A DNA stretch of 46,852 nucleotides from positions 1 to 46,852 of the forward strand of contig NZ_CP063791.1 in the NCBI RefSeq assembly GCF_025860405.1. Reading direction: 5' to 3'. Below, in pieces: positions 27,675 to 37,200 of this stretch; the stretch's first letter is position 1; each line of letters opens with the position of its first letter. The notes below the pieces were generated by a model. It ran no database searches, was not told where the DNA came from, and saw nothing but the letters and a program-made list of their open reading frames with translations. A program made the position numbers and the translations under genes. Source of the stretch: Tolypothrix sp. PCC 7712 (lineage in GTDB: Bacteria > Cyanobacteriota > Cyanobacteriia > Cyanobacteriales > Nostocaceae).

Positions 27675-28600
27675 ACTAAAAGACATCCTAAGTTTTGAAA
27701 AATAGTTTCTACAATGGGGTGATTAATTGATTGAATTAACCGATTTCTATAACTCTCGTTATCGGGTTTGGATAATCGCCAAAGTAATTGAGCATAAGCA
27801 CTTGGTAAAACTGTACCTTGGAGATTTAATTTACCCTGCGGTTTATCCCACTGAATTTTTAAAGGAAATCCTGTTTGGCTATCTTGGTAAAACATTGCCA
27901 GTATTGCTGTATCTGGTTCTAACTCATAAAAAGTTCGCTCCTGAAACCAGAGATATTCACCAGTAGAAAGCTGTAGTAATGTTTTATCTTGTAATTGCTG
28001 GTAATTTACAGTCAGCCAACGATTTTTCTGTGGAGTATCACGACGAGGTACATATTGAGAAATAATGTCTTTACCTTTCTTATCATTAATCAAAAATGGG
28101 TTTTCTTGCCACGGAGAACGTAAAATTCCCTTAGAAGGTTGGCAAGGTCTAGGTAAATACTCAACACTATCAGCAACAATCAAGAAGCGAATTTCTACTT
28201 GATTAAGGCGGTTTCTTATTTGATTAAAGCCATGTACTTTTGGACGGATTGATAGCTCATCGTTATTTTGCTCAGTTTTTAACACTTGATGTGCTAAAGA
28301 AAGATATGCACGATCGCCCCTAAATCGTAACCCTGTCAAGTTATCTCGATTTAAAGCCAATACCGTTGGTGGTGCTATACAATAGCTATTTCGTACTCCT
28401 GCATAAATTTCACCTTCTGCTTGTAATTCTCTCAATGCTTCTTGAATTTCAGTTTGTAATTGCTCTTGTGACTGATTAGGCTCTAAAGTTGAACGCAGTA
28501 GAGAGATAATTTGATGTTTAGTTAACGTCGTTGCTACAGCAGGATTGCTGGAATTTCTATGGTTACTTAGCAGCAATGTAATTTGTTCAAACCACATCAT
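27671..28600 (-). CDS. Operon partner with winged-helix-like start, 309 residues
   Basis: I do not recognise the family. Residues 1-85 look like a winged helix: a helix LTKHQIISLLRSTLE, then LQTEIQEALRELQAEGEIYAG and a strand pair ending in YCIAPP. Next comes LTGLRFRGDRAYLSLAHQVLK, a phrase also seen in accessory proteins of defence operons. Beta-rich segments make up the rest. The stop overlaps the helicase ATG by four bases, and its own ATG overlaps the stop of the upstream gene by four, so the operon is translationally coupled. It may be a DNA-binding or specificity subunit of the helicase complex, which is inference from position. Confidence 0.65.
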   Translation of the reverse strand: MMWFEQITLLLSNHRNSSNPAVATTLTKHQIISLLRSTLEPNQSQEQLQTEIQEALRELQAEGEIYAGVRNSYCIAPPTVLALNRDNLTGLRFRGDRAYLSLAHQVLKTEQNNDELSIRPKVHGFNQIRNRLNQVEIRFLIVADSVEYLPRPCQPSKGILRSPWQENPFLINDKKGKDIISQYVPRRDTPQKNRWLTVNYQQLQDKTLLQLSTGEYLWFQERTFYELEPDTAILAMFYQDSQTGFPLKIQWDKPQGKLNLQGTVLPSAYAQLLWRLSKPDNESYRNRLIQSINHPIVETIFQNLGCLLV

Positions 28601-29505
28601 CTTACTCCCAGCATTCTAGTAACCTGTTCTGGATTCAATGGTTTGCGTTCAATACTTTGAAAATTTTCAATTTTTTGCAGATGGGTGGATGCAGTCTTGA
28701 AATTACTGATGTTTAGTAAAACTAAATCTTCGTAAACTGAATCTTGTGGAATCTCTATTTTCAAAATTAAATCTTGCAATTGATTTTGTTTGATTGATAA
28801 TTCCAGATATTTCAAAAAAACTTCACGTTTCTTGGAACGAACAGTTACTAAATACCAATTACCATGCTCAACCGTCTTGACAATTGGAGTTGGAAATTTG
28901 TCGGAATCAGCAGTTGGCATAATTGGCATAATAAGATTATTTTCTTTTGGCACAGATTCTGGACTTAAAAAGTCCAACAGACCTTTGAGTTTGTCGAGTA
29001 AAGAATGTGCATCTAACCACTCAGGAAAATAATATTGATGACTTTCTAAACTAGAAATGCCAGCTTGCAGTTGTTTGATATCAAAATCCAAATTTAGTTG
29101 TCTAACCGCAGCTATTAATGCCTCTTTTGACTCACTATTACCCAAAATTGTATAGCAGTAATTTTCTCTAACTTCATCTTCTTCTGTAGCTTGGGGCAAG
29201 TCATATCTACTACTGCCACACCACCAACCAAGGTTTTCTGGTAACTGCTGTCCCCAAATTAGTTGAATATGGTAGATTCCGGTTGATAAATTGAGAGGAA
29301 CCTCAATCTTATTTGAACCTTTTTGAAGCAAGGGTACTTGAATTTCTACTGGCTTACTGTCAGGTAAAAGTAAGTTCCAACAGAATAAAGAGTAAAATTT
29401 GTCAGGTAATAACCCAAATATATTAATTGCGTCTTTTGTCCCAGTCCAACTGATATTTTGTACTACAGTTTGCATCTCAATAAGTCGCTGTGATTCGTAG
29501 CCCAA
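28597..29505 (-). CDS. C-terminal part of a split operon protein; NGN-like tail
   Basis: The frame is open from 29658 with no ATG before the TTG at 29505 and no ribosome-binding site, so it is probably the continuation of the gene at 29574-32141 after a frameshift. The upstream-frame residues ITVLYNDNEKIPYQLQ lead smoothly into it. The middle is beta-rich (NKIEVPLNLSTGIYHIQLIWG). The C-terminal ~90 residues start NWYLVTVRSKKREVFLKYL and continue LQDLILKIEIPQDSV, then LLNISN, ending in PLNPEQVTRMLGV. That order matches the NusG N-terminal (NGN) fold without a KOW domain. Its stop overlaps the next ATG by four bases. The NGN reading is by eye and needs a profile search. Confidence 0.6.
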   Translation of the reverse strand: MGYESQRLIEMQTVVQNISWTGTKDAINIFGLLPDKFYSLFCWNLLLPDSKPVEIQVPLLQKGSNKIEVPLNLSTGIYHIQLIWGQQLPENLGWWCGSSRYDLPQATEEDEVRENYCYTILGNSESKEALIAAVRQLNLDFDIKQLQAGISSLESHQYYFPEWLDAHSLLDKLKGLLDFLSPESVPKENNLIMPIMPTADSDKFPTPIVKTVEHGNWYLVTVRSKKREVFLKYLELSIKQNQLQDLILKIEIPQDSVYEDLVLLNISNFKTASTHLQKIENFQSIERKPLNPEQVTRMLGVR

Positions 29506-29573
29506 ACGCTGATAATCTAGGGCATACCAATTAGACTCAGGTAGTAAATCATATAATGAAGCTAAACGAATTT

Positions 29574-32141
29574 CTAAAACTCCTGATGCATTAGCTTGTA
29601 ATTGGTAAGGTATCTTTTCATTATCATTGTATAAAACCGTAATCCAGTTAAGATTGGTTCATCATCCGTTAATAATTTCCAATTAATAATCTGTGATTGG
29701 CTATTTGCTATGGTTAACAAAATTGAAGATTCTGGTTTTGTTAACCTAATTAGACGACCTCGCCATCCTCTAATGCTAGACGGAATATAGCTATCTAAAA
29801 CCTCAATCCCGTCAGCAAATTCTGGCTGAATATCATTAGGAGTGAAGAAAATTATTTCTTCTAAACCAATAATTACGGGATTTTGATTTTGTAAAGGTAA
29901 ATGCTCTCCCGTAACAGCATTAAATAACAAACATGGCAAATTACTGTTAATACCGTGATATTGCCATTCCATCAACTCCTTATTGTTGTGGTCTAGCAGT
30001 TGACAATTCCATTTGTCCAATGCTTGATTAACTTCAATTACTAGTTCTGGAATTATTAAATCTCCATTTGTAGGAATTGTATCCTCCCAATCGGCTTGTG
30101 GAATCTGGCAATATGTTCCTCGTAAATTTCGCCATTCTGGCTTCCACAAAGCTTGCTCAGGTAATAGTAATTGTGTGTTTAAAGTATCAGCAATATCTAA
30201 GCTCATTGACAGAGGTTTAATACGCCTGGTAATAAGATTTTGACTGCGGCTTGAACCTGGTTTTGGCGTTAAAACCTGAATTAAAGCATTCCAGTTTCGC
30301 AAGAAAAAATTTTGCGGTAAATAATAATTACCTAATAGTTCCTCTCGTTCATTATCATCCTCTAACACTTGAGGAGAAGCATTTTGCCTTTCTAATTCTT
30401 GTGCAATTAGAGCAATACCTTGAAGTAGTTGTCCAGAAATTGGTTCAGTTTCTTTGTCCTCAGCATAGCTGGCTTTAAGAAAATTAACCAGCGTCCCCCA
30501 TTGCGGATGTTTTTCTTGGCATAAATCCAATAATACTTGTGATAAATCCTCAGCAGGAGTATGAGCTATTTGCCACCAACCATATTCATCAGCTATTTCT
30601 TGAACTAATTGAGCAAAATGACCCAGATTTTGTTCTGGAACGCCACTTTGCAACCATAATGTTGAAATGTACTTATATCCACCATTTGCCCTAATTAAAC
30701 CTAGTAAATCGATTCCTTCATCTACAATTCGACGCAGAGCTATTTCCACTCTCTGATTGTGATTAATATCTAAGCGTTCGCAGAAACCTTGCCAAAATCT
30801 TTCATTGGAATAATAGTAAGCATATTCAGAAAGAGCGCAAGTCAAAATTTTGAGCCAGTTTTGCTCTAATTCATAAAATTCACTTTGCAGTGAATCGTAT
30901 GTAATTCTGTCAAACTGCTGCAAGTTTTGACCAACAATATCAAGTATTTGCTCACTAGCTTGGCGTTTAATACGAATACTACCAAGAAATCTATGTCCAA
31001 CTGGACGATTGCGGTGTGCCCAGTGTGGTAATATTTGCTCTTCCCAAATGTTTTTAGTATATTGAGAATTTCTGAAGTTAGAGCCTAATCTTACTCTTGG
31101 CTTTTGGTAATTTTTATTTGATGCCTGGTATGAAGAAGTAGCTTCATTTACCTTGAGAGGTAATTTTGTTGATAATTCACTTTTAGTATCCCTAATTGAA
31201 GCTTGCTTATTTTCTTCAGCTTGTTTGCGTGCATCTTGAAGCTGAGATATTTCTACTTGAAGACGCTCTTTTTCCGCAGCCATTACGCCCAGTTCTTGAC
31301 TTAACTGGTCTTTTCGCTGCTGTTGATTGAAAATTTGCTGTTGTAATTGGTGAAGCTCCGTTTGTAAATTACTTAAATCATGTTGTAATTTTTCATAATT
31401 ATTTTTTACTACTATAATGGCCGAATTCAGTGCAGCTAAATCTTGCTTTAAAGGATGAATTTGGTTTTTTAGTTTAGCTATTTCATTTTCTATTTGCTGC
31501 TTATTCTGTTCTAAAATTGTGAGGTTATAACTAAGCTCGTAACGGTAATTTTCTTGAAATGCTATTTGTTTTTGTAATTCATCCAGAGCGACTCTATGAG
31601 ACTTAATAAGGCTTTGTATATTTTGTCGATCATCCGAAATTTTTGCTATTGCTGAATTAAGTTCTGTTTCTTGGTTTCTTAAATCCTGAAGTTGCCTTTG
31701 TAAAAAATTAGATTCAGTTTCTAACTGCTGTTTTTGACTTTCAAGAGTAGTAAATATTTGCTCAAATTCTTGTTTCTGGTTTTGTTGTGCTGCAACTTGA
31801 GTCTGGAATTGATACTGCTCTGTTTGCAAAGAACTGAGAGCCGCTTCTATCTGTTTTTTATTTTCAGTAGCAGTAGAAATCGCTTTTTGTAAATTACCTT
31901 CTTCCAGCTTGAGAATCTCAGTTTGTTTCTCAAGTTCTGTAATATTTTGTTGCAAAGATGACAATTGATGACTCAATTGCTGCTTGCGCCATTGTTCTGT
32001 AGCTAAAACTCCTGTGGCTGTAGCAGGTAAGGCAATCAGTCCGGTTATAGCTGCGCGTTTAATATCCCTATCTAGCGTCAGACTTATACCAAAGCCAACA
32101 CTGAAGCTAAGTAAACCTAAAATTAACCAGTTCTTAGCCAT
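29574..32141 (-). CDS. Membrane-anchored coiled-coil protein (N-terminal part of a split gene)
   Basis: This is the first gene of the leftward operon. Two hydrophobic spans (residues about 5-22 and 31-47) place it in the membrane. A very long coiled coil follows, about 50-325, rich in Gln, Glu and Leu. A folded domain with RVEIALRRIVDEGIDLLGLIRANGGY lies near 470, and beta-rich modules follow, ending near SSIRGWRGRLIRLTKP. The last ~17 residues after DDEPILTG (RFYTMIMKRYLTNYKL) look like out-of-frame sequence. One missing base near 29,645 would restore a protein of about 1,190 residues with the downstream frame. Size and place resemble DruH of Druantia type III, without proof. AGG precedes ATG 32141. 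Confidence 0.75.
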   Translation of the reverse strand: MAKNWLILGLLSFSVGFGISLTLDRDIKRAAITGLIALPATATGVLATEQWRKQQLSHQLSSLQQNITELEKQTEILKLEEGNLQKAISTATENKKQIEAALSSLQTEQYQFQTQVAAQQNQKQEFEQIFTTLESQKQQLETESNFLQRQLQDLRNQETELNSAIAKISDDRQNIQSLIKSHRVALDELQKQIAFQENYRYELSYNLTILEQNKQQIENEIAKLKNQIHPLKQDLAALNSAIIVVKNNYEKLQHDLSNLQTELHQLQQQIFNQQQRKDQLSQELGVMAAEKERLQVEISQLQDARKQAEENKQASIRDTKSELSTKLPLKVNEATSSYQASNKNYQKPRVRLGSNFRNSQYTKNIWEEQILPHWAHRNRPVGHRFLGSIRIKRQASEQILDIVGQNLQQFDRITYDSLQSEFYELEQNWLKILTCALSEYAYYYSNERFWQGFCERLDINHNQRVEIALRRIVDEGIDLLGLIRANGGYKYISTLWLQSGVPEQNLGHFAQLVQEIADEYGWWQIAHTPAEDLSQVLLDLCQEKHPQWGTLVNFLKASYAEDKETEPISGQLLQGIALIAQELERQNASPQVLEDDNEREELLGNYYLPQNFFLRNWNALIQVLTPKPGSSRSQNLITRRIKPLSMSLDIADTLNTQLLLPEQALWKPEWRNLRGTYCQIPQADWEDTIPTNGDLIIPELVIEVNQALDKWNCQLLDHNNKELMEWQYHGINSNLPCLLFNAVTGEHLPLQNQNPVIIGLEEIIFFTPNDIQPEFADGIEVLDSYIPSSIRGWRGRLIRLTKPESSILLTIANSQSQIINWKLLTDDEPILTGLRFYTMIMKRYLTNYKLMHQEF

Positions 32142-32161
32142 GTAACCTGAGACACCTATCT

Positions 32162-32175
32162 AAAACCACGGTTTT
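32162..32175. promoter_or_regulatory. Short palindrome in the leader of the DruE-like operon
   Basis: AAAACC and GGTTTT (14 bases in total, with AC between) form a perfect inverted repeat 21-34 bases before ATG 32141, between the recombinase gene and the operon. It could be an operator or, in RNA, a small hairpin near the start site. Confidence 0.3.
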
Positions 32176-32250
32176 ACGTCAGAAAGCAAATAGCCTGTCT
32201 TAATTATTACTTAAAATTTTTAAAGGGTATATGATTCCACGCTCATACTT

Positions 32251-33213
32251 TCAGTCTGGAGAGCGCGGTTGCGTATAACCAATATCCAATTTCTCCATCG
32301 CTTTACGCTTAGTCTCCTCACCCCGTCGGTCATACTTCCCCGTGGTTACAGGAGAAGCGTGTCCGGCTAATTTCTGCACCGTAACGATATCAACCCCCGC
32401 ATCCAACAAGTCAGAACAAAACGTCCTTCTAAAATCATGGGGACTAAATCTCTCAACCCCAGCCGACTCCGCCCGTTTTCGCACAATCATTAATATTGCC
32501 TGGGGAGTCATCCTTCGCCATTGCAACTCTCCCCCCTTGCGGATGGGTAATAGTAGCGGTCCCGGTTTGCGTGTGCGGAGTTTCAACCACTCTTCCACCG
32601 CTGCAATAGCACGGGCCGGCATATACACCGTGCGGTCAGTTTCATTCTTACTACCAATAATCTCCAACGCTCCGGTAGCTAAATCTACATCTTTCAAATG
32701 CAGGGCAACTACCTCAGCCCGTCGCAACCCACACCGCAGGATCGCAATTAACGCCGCATCCCTTACCCCCACAGGCGACTTGTCAGCTTGACAAATCCCC
32801 ATTAGCGCTGTAATTTCATCAAGTTTTAGCGCCCTACCCCTAAGTCTTTTTTTTGCCTTTATAGACGGTAAATCTACTGCTTTCTGGTAGTCAGTTGCAG
32901 CCATCAAATCTAACTTAAACGCTTCAGTGAGTACCCTCCTTAAAGCACACAACATCTTATTTGCCGTTGCCGGGGCGTGTTTTTTCATCAAAGCAGACCT
33001 GACAGCAGCAGTATGTTGATAACGCAGCGATGCCCAGTTGAGAGTCATGTAATCACATTTGTCGTTAGTCAACAAAGCCGCGATCGCATTGAGGGCTTGT
33101 TCCATAGTTGGTCTCGACCCAGATGCAAGACTATCCAAGTACACCGCTGCTGGATGAGCAGTCAGCGGTAATGGCTCCGTTAAAACCAGTGTCTTGACTA
33201 CCCCTGGACGCAT
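32251..33213 (-). CDS. Tyrosine recombinase / integrase
   Basis: A 320-residue phage-integrase family recombinase that breaks and rejoins DNA through a 3'-phosphotyrosine. The catalytic set is complete: R164 in CGLRRAEVVAL, K189 or a nearby lysine in SKNETDRTVYMP, H259 and R262 in HDFRRTF, H285 in KLAGHA and the nucleophile Y294 in GKYDRR. An N-terminal SAM-like helical domain covers about 20-120. It lies 109 bases before the DruE-like operon in the same direction. Likely roles are resolution of plasmid multimers or insertion of the neighbouring operon. No attachment-site pair was identified, so insertion remains untested. ATG 33213 gives a full-length domain. Confidence 0.9.
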   Translation of the reverse strand: MRPGVVKTLVLTEPLPLTAHPAAVYLDSLASGSRPTMEQALNAIAALLTNDKCDYMTLNWASLRYQHTAAVRSALMKKHAPATANKMLCALRRVLTEAFKLDLMAATDYQKAVDLPSIKAKKRLRGRALKLDEITALMGICQADKSPVGVRDAALIAILRCGLRRAEVVALHLKDVDLATGALEIIGSKNETDRTVYMPARAIAAVEEWLKLRTRKPGPLLLPIRKGGELQWRRMTPQAILMIVRKRAESAGVERFSPHDFRRTFCSDLLDAGVDIVTVQKLAGHASPVTTGKYDRRGEETKRKAMEKLDIGYTQPRSPD

Positions 33214-33328
33214 TAATTTATCAGAACTAGGCTTCTAGTAAACAATCATCCCACGTAATACCCATCGCTTATACTTAAAGTCAAGTGTTTGTTTGCATTT
33301 CTTTATAATTATTGAGTAGATATATTCT

Positions 33329-33883
33329 CTACCGTTGGGGGTGGTATAGTCCGTCCGAAGGATTCCATTCCCAACCCACGCTCATTGGATCGCGGTTGCG
33401 TGTATAGCTAAGAAATTCTTTGCTACTGAGTTTTTCTCTTTCTGCAATCAAGCTTTGGGGGGTAACACCAAGTCTTGGGGCAAGACTTTCGTTTGTCCTG
33501 GGTTGTAATTCAACTTGTGTTTGTTGGTATGGGTATGATTGTCTTCTTTGTTTAGGTTGACTGTTGTATCGAGTTGATAAAATAGCCCGTTCGATTAACT
33601 CCAGTTTTTTGGTCATTGCTTCGAGCTTGGTTTCCACCGACTTATCTCTATCAGCAAGATGGGACTCCAATTCCTCCAACTTCTCCTGCAATTGTAAAAC
33701 TTGTTTGCTGCCAGCTAAATCGATATCAATATTGCTATCAAATGTTGCTACTAACTCCTCTAATGCTTGCAGCAAGGCAATTGTATGCCCCTGCCGATGT
33801 AGCTTGGATAGTTGCCGAACTATCCCAATTAGTGGGACAGGCACGCGGATCATCTCGCTGGGTGGGGACTTTTGTTCAGCCAT
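33329..33883 (-). CDS. Plasmid accessory protein with coiled coil, 184 residues
   Basis: Not assigned to a named family. The N-terminal piece EMIRVPVPLIGIVRQLSKLHRQG (10-32) has the length and pattern of a ribbon-helix-helix-like or KorB-like DNA-binding start. The heptad-rich stretch VLQLQEKLEELESHLADRDKSVETKLEAMTKK (about 62-95) is a coiled coil. A Gln-rich linker and the tail SVGWEWNPSDGLYHPQR follow. It precedes the recombinase gene, 115 bases away in the same direction, and might be a plasmid regulator or recombinase partner. Function is unproven. Confidence 0.55.
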   Translation of the reverse strand: MAEQKSPPSEMIRVPVPLIGIVRQLSKLHRQGHTIALLQALEELVATFDSNIDIDLAGSKQVLQLQEKLEELESHLADRDKSVETKLEAMTKKLELIERAILSTRYNSQPKQRRQSYPYQQTQVELQPRTNESLAPRLGVTPQSLIAEREKLSSKEFLSYTRNRDPMSVGWEWNPSDGLYHPQR

Positions 33884-34073
33884 TTGATATCAATTTCGAT
33901 ATCGACAAGCTGATTTTAAAAGTTATGGCGTGTCACCGGAATTTACTGAGTATTAATCATATCCAACTGTTGTAATATTGTTACATATCGACATATCTTA
34001 GTCAGGCGATCGGGTCAATTTTGGGTTTGAAGGGGGAAGAAGCGATGTCTTCTCTACGAGACGCTTTCAGCGA

Positions 34074-34117
34074 ACGAGAGGCTGCGCCCTAAGCGTAGCT
34101 ATGCCGTAGGCTTTACG
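34074..34117 (+). repeat. Dispersed 44-bp repeat, copy 1
   Basis: The gap 33884-34242 has no gene. These 44 bases are identical to 44517-44560, with ends ACGAGAGGCTGC and GGCTTTACG. Nearby GC-rich palindromes (CGCCTCCGGCGAGGCG) belong to the same class of cyanobacterial dispersed repeat. The rest of the gap, next to the SNF2 stop, is built of similar fragments. Confidence 0.7.
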
Positions 34118-34242
34118 AGACGCACTAGCGAACGCGTCTACGCACTCTCGCGCCCATGCCTTCATGCGATCGCCTCCGGCGAGGCGTAGCCCATCGCACT
34201 TGATCGAATAATCTGTTGTCTTCTCCTACAACCAACTCTCAG

Positions 34243-37200
34243 TTATACGCCAATCAACTCCAGTAACGCCTCTGTGGATATCTTGCCACTAATATCAGTA
34301 CCTTCGAGCAAGCTATCTGCTAAATCTCGCTTGTGGTGATGCAAATCCACAATCTTATCTTCAATAGTATCTTTTGCTACTAAGCGATAGATAGTCACCG
34401 GGCGTTGTTGCCCAATGCGATGGGCGCGGTCTGAGGCTTGGTCTTCTACGGCAGGATTCCACCAAGGGTCCATGTGGATAACGTAATCTGCGGCAGTAAG
34501 GTTAAGTCCTGTACCCCCCGCTTTCAGGCTAATCAAAAATACATCACCTGACCCAGCCTGGAAAGCATCCACCCGTTTTTTGCGCTCTGGAGCGGGGGTA
34601 CTGCCATCTAAATATTGATAATTAATACCTTGCTTATCCAGATAATTGCGGATGATGTGTAAATGGTCAACAAACTGACTAAACACCAGGGCCTTATGAC
34701 GATTCTCCAGTAAATCTCCCAGCACCTCAGCAAAAAGTTGCAGTTTCGCGCTGGATAGTTCAGTATCAGGCATAACGAGACTGGGATTACAGCAAGCCCG
34801 CCGCAGTCTCATAATTTCTGCTAGCACTTGCAGGTGTTTGTGCCCAGCAGTTGCATCACTGTCAGTCAGTTTGGATATTGCCTCACGGCGCAACGCTTCA
34901 TAGAACGCCATTTCCTCCCGACTCAACTCTACGTGCAACAGAATTTCGGTACGAGAGGGTAATTCTTCCAGTACTTGATTTTTCAGGCGACGCAACAGAA
35001 ATGGTTGAATGAGTTTTTTGAGTTTGTTGCGTACAAGTTTATCCTGAAATTTCTCAATCGGAATAGCAAAGCGTTGATTGAAGCTTTCAAAGGAACCTAG
35101 TAGCCCAGGATTGATAAAGCGGAACAAATTCCACAATTCGCCAAGGTGGTTCTCAATCGGAGTCCCAGTGGTAATTAGTTTAAAACTACCTTTGAGATTC
35201 ATTGCAGCCTGGGAACGTTTGGTGGTCATATTTTTGATTGCCTGGGCTTCATCCAGCACAATTGTTTGCCACTGTACTTGGGAAAGCATTTGCGATACTT
35301 CTTCCTGCTGCAACAGACCATAGCTGCACACCAGCATATCAAAGGGTTGTAAGGCAGATAGTAGATTTTGGCGGTTAGCGCCTCCAAATTGCACAATATT
35401 AAGAGTAGGAGCGAACTTCTGGGCTTCACTCACCCAATTCATGCACACGGAAGTTGGGGCAATAATTAGGGTTGGCCCCTCATGGGCACGTATCAAGATA
35501 ACAGCCAATGCCTGCACGGTCTTACCGAGTCCCATTTGGTCTGCCAAGCAGGCTCCCACACCCCAATGTGCCAGCCGCGCCATCCAGTTGAATCCTTCCA
35601 TTTGGTAGTCGCGCAGTTCTGCTTGGAAGGTAGAAGGGAGTTCCGGTTGCAAGCTTTGTACTTCCTTCAACCGCTGGATATGTGCCTTCCAATGTTTATC
35701 GGCTTTCACCTTACCCACCTCATCAACAAAATCCTCTAAGCCTAATGTTGCTAAGGGATGAAAGCGGATACCTTTACTGTGCTTTTCTGAAAACGATCGC
35801 AATTCATCAAGGCGTTTGCGAAAAGCTTGGGTTAAAGCCAAGAATTGACCATCTCCCAGGGGGATAAAACGACTGGGGGTTTTATCCAAGAGTTCTAAAA
35901 GTTGCTGCATATCCAGCACTAGGTCTTTATCCAGTTTCAACTCGCCAGTAGCTGCAAACCAATCTTGCTGGCGTTGAATGGACATTTGGAAATCTTTCAA
36001 GTCGGCTTGGTGCTTGACACGCAGTTTTTCTCCTTCCGGCCATTCCAGTACTACAGTATCCCCTAATGCTTGCAGTTCTAGCAGTAATTCCAAACAGTCT
36101 TCTGGGTCTTCTAATAGCCATTCCCTATCTTGTTCTTCAGCCTGAGTTAAGGTAGGACAGGCATTGATTGCGGCATTGGCAAGTTGTTTTTCTTCCTGCA
36201 AATTACGTCTGGTTTGCAGCCGTTTACCTTCTATCTCTGCAATTACAGTCTCACCACCCGTACCAGGGCGGTAATAGGGGCCACCTTGGGCAAAGGGGCG
36301 AGACAGTAGGGATACTTTCAATCCAGCGTTGGCAGGTAACAGGTGAATGTGGGGTATAGTCTGGGCTGGTACTTCTTCTGCTCCCTCTAGTCCGCCACCA
36401 ATGTCAGAATGCACGGTGACGATGCCAGAGACGGCATTGATGGCGGCTAAGACTTGCTTTTCGGCAGTGGCGGGAACTAAGAGTCGGTTTTCCTTACCGA
36501 TAATCTCAGCGATGCGTCGGTGTTCGGCAGTAATTTCAATTACCTTAATGCGGGTTGGGGTTTCTTTAATAGTGAAGATATTCTGTGATGGCTCTAGTTT
36601 GGGAGAAAATTCTAAAGTTAAGCGATCTCGTTTTCCTTTTTTGACAATTAGTTCCGGTTCTCCCTTGACGATTTCCACACGGGTGGTGGGTGCATCTTCC
36701 CAAAATACCAAAGGGTGTCCAATTAACGCAGAGATTGCCTTGGCGCTGAAGGTATACTCAACTTTGCCACGATATCCATAATCATATGAAGTAAATGTTT
36801 CAATGCAGCCGCATACCCTCAGATCCTGAGATGTAAGATAATCAAGCTCACCCAAATTTCCGCTTAGACGCTTGATGGCTATGGGACGGCCTTTACTCCA
36901 CTCACCTTTGGCGTTAACTTTTTGCTCCCGTGGTTGCAAGATACATTTGCTAGGGTAGAAAGTAATAAACCATGCCAAGCGCAGTTCTGTCTGAGCTTTT
37001 ACTGGTGCTGGCGGTTCCTTCTGGAGATTTGCCAGTGCGTTTAAGCACATCTCCCAAGGTTCTTGTGGCTGCATCACGTCAACGATGCTGTCTATACCGA
37101 TATCTTCACGTAGTATTTCTGCTTGGGTTTCATAGCTGCTATTCGGTTTGAGTCGGGACAAGAGTTCTGCACTCTCCATTGCTAACCAGTGATAACCAGA

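Noticed and set aside
29574..29658. Programmed -1 frameshift between the two operon frames
   Set aside because: No X-XXY-YYZ slippery heptamer or clear downstream structure was seen; CGG-TTT-TAT and ATG-AAA-AGA do not allow good re-pairing.
32342..32791. 149-codon frame opposite the tyrosine recombinase
   Set aside because: It lies fully antisense to a gene with a complete catalytic set and has no recognisable domain.
36347..36781. 144-codon frame opposite the SNF2 helicase
   Set aside because: It is a shadow frame within a conserved coding region, without a ribosome-binding site.
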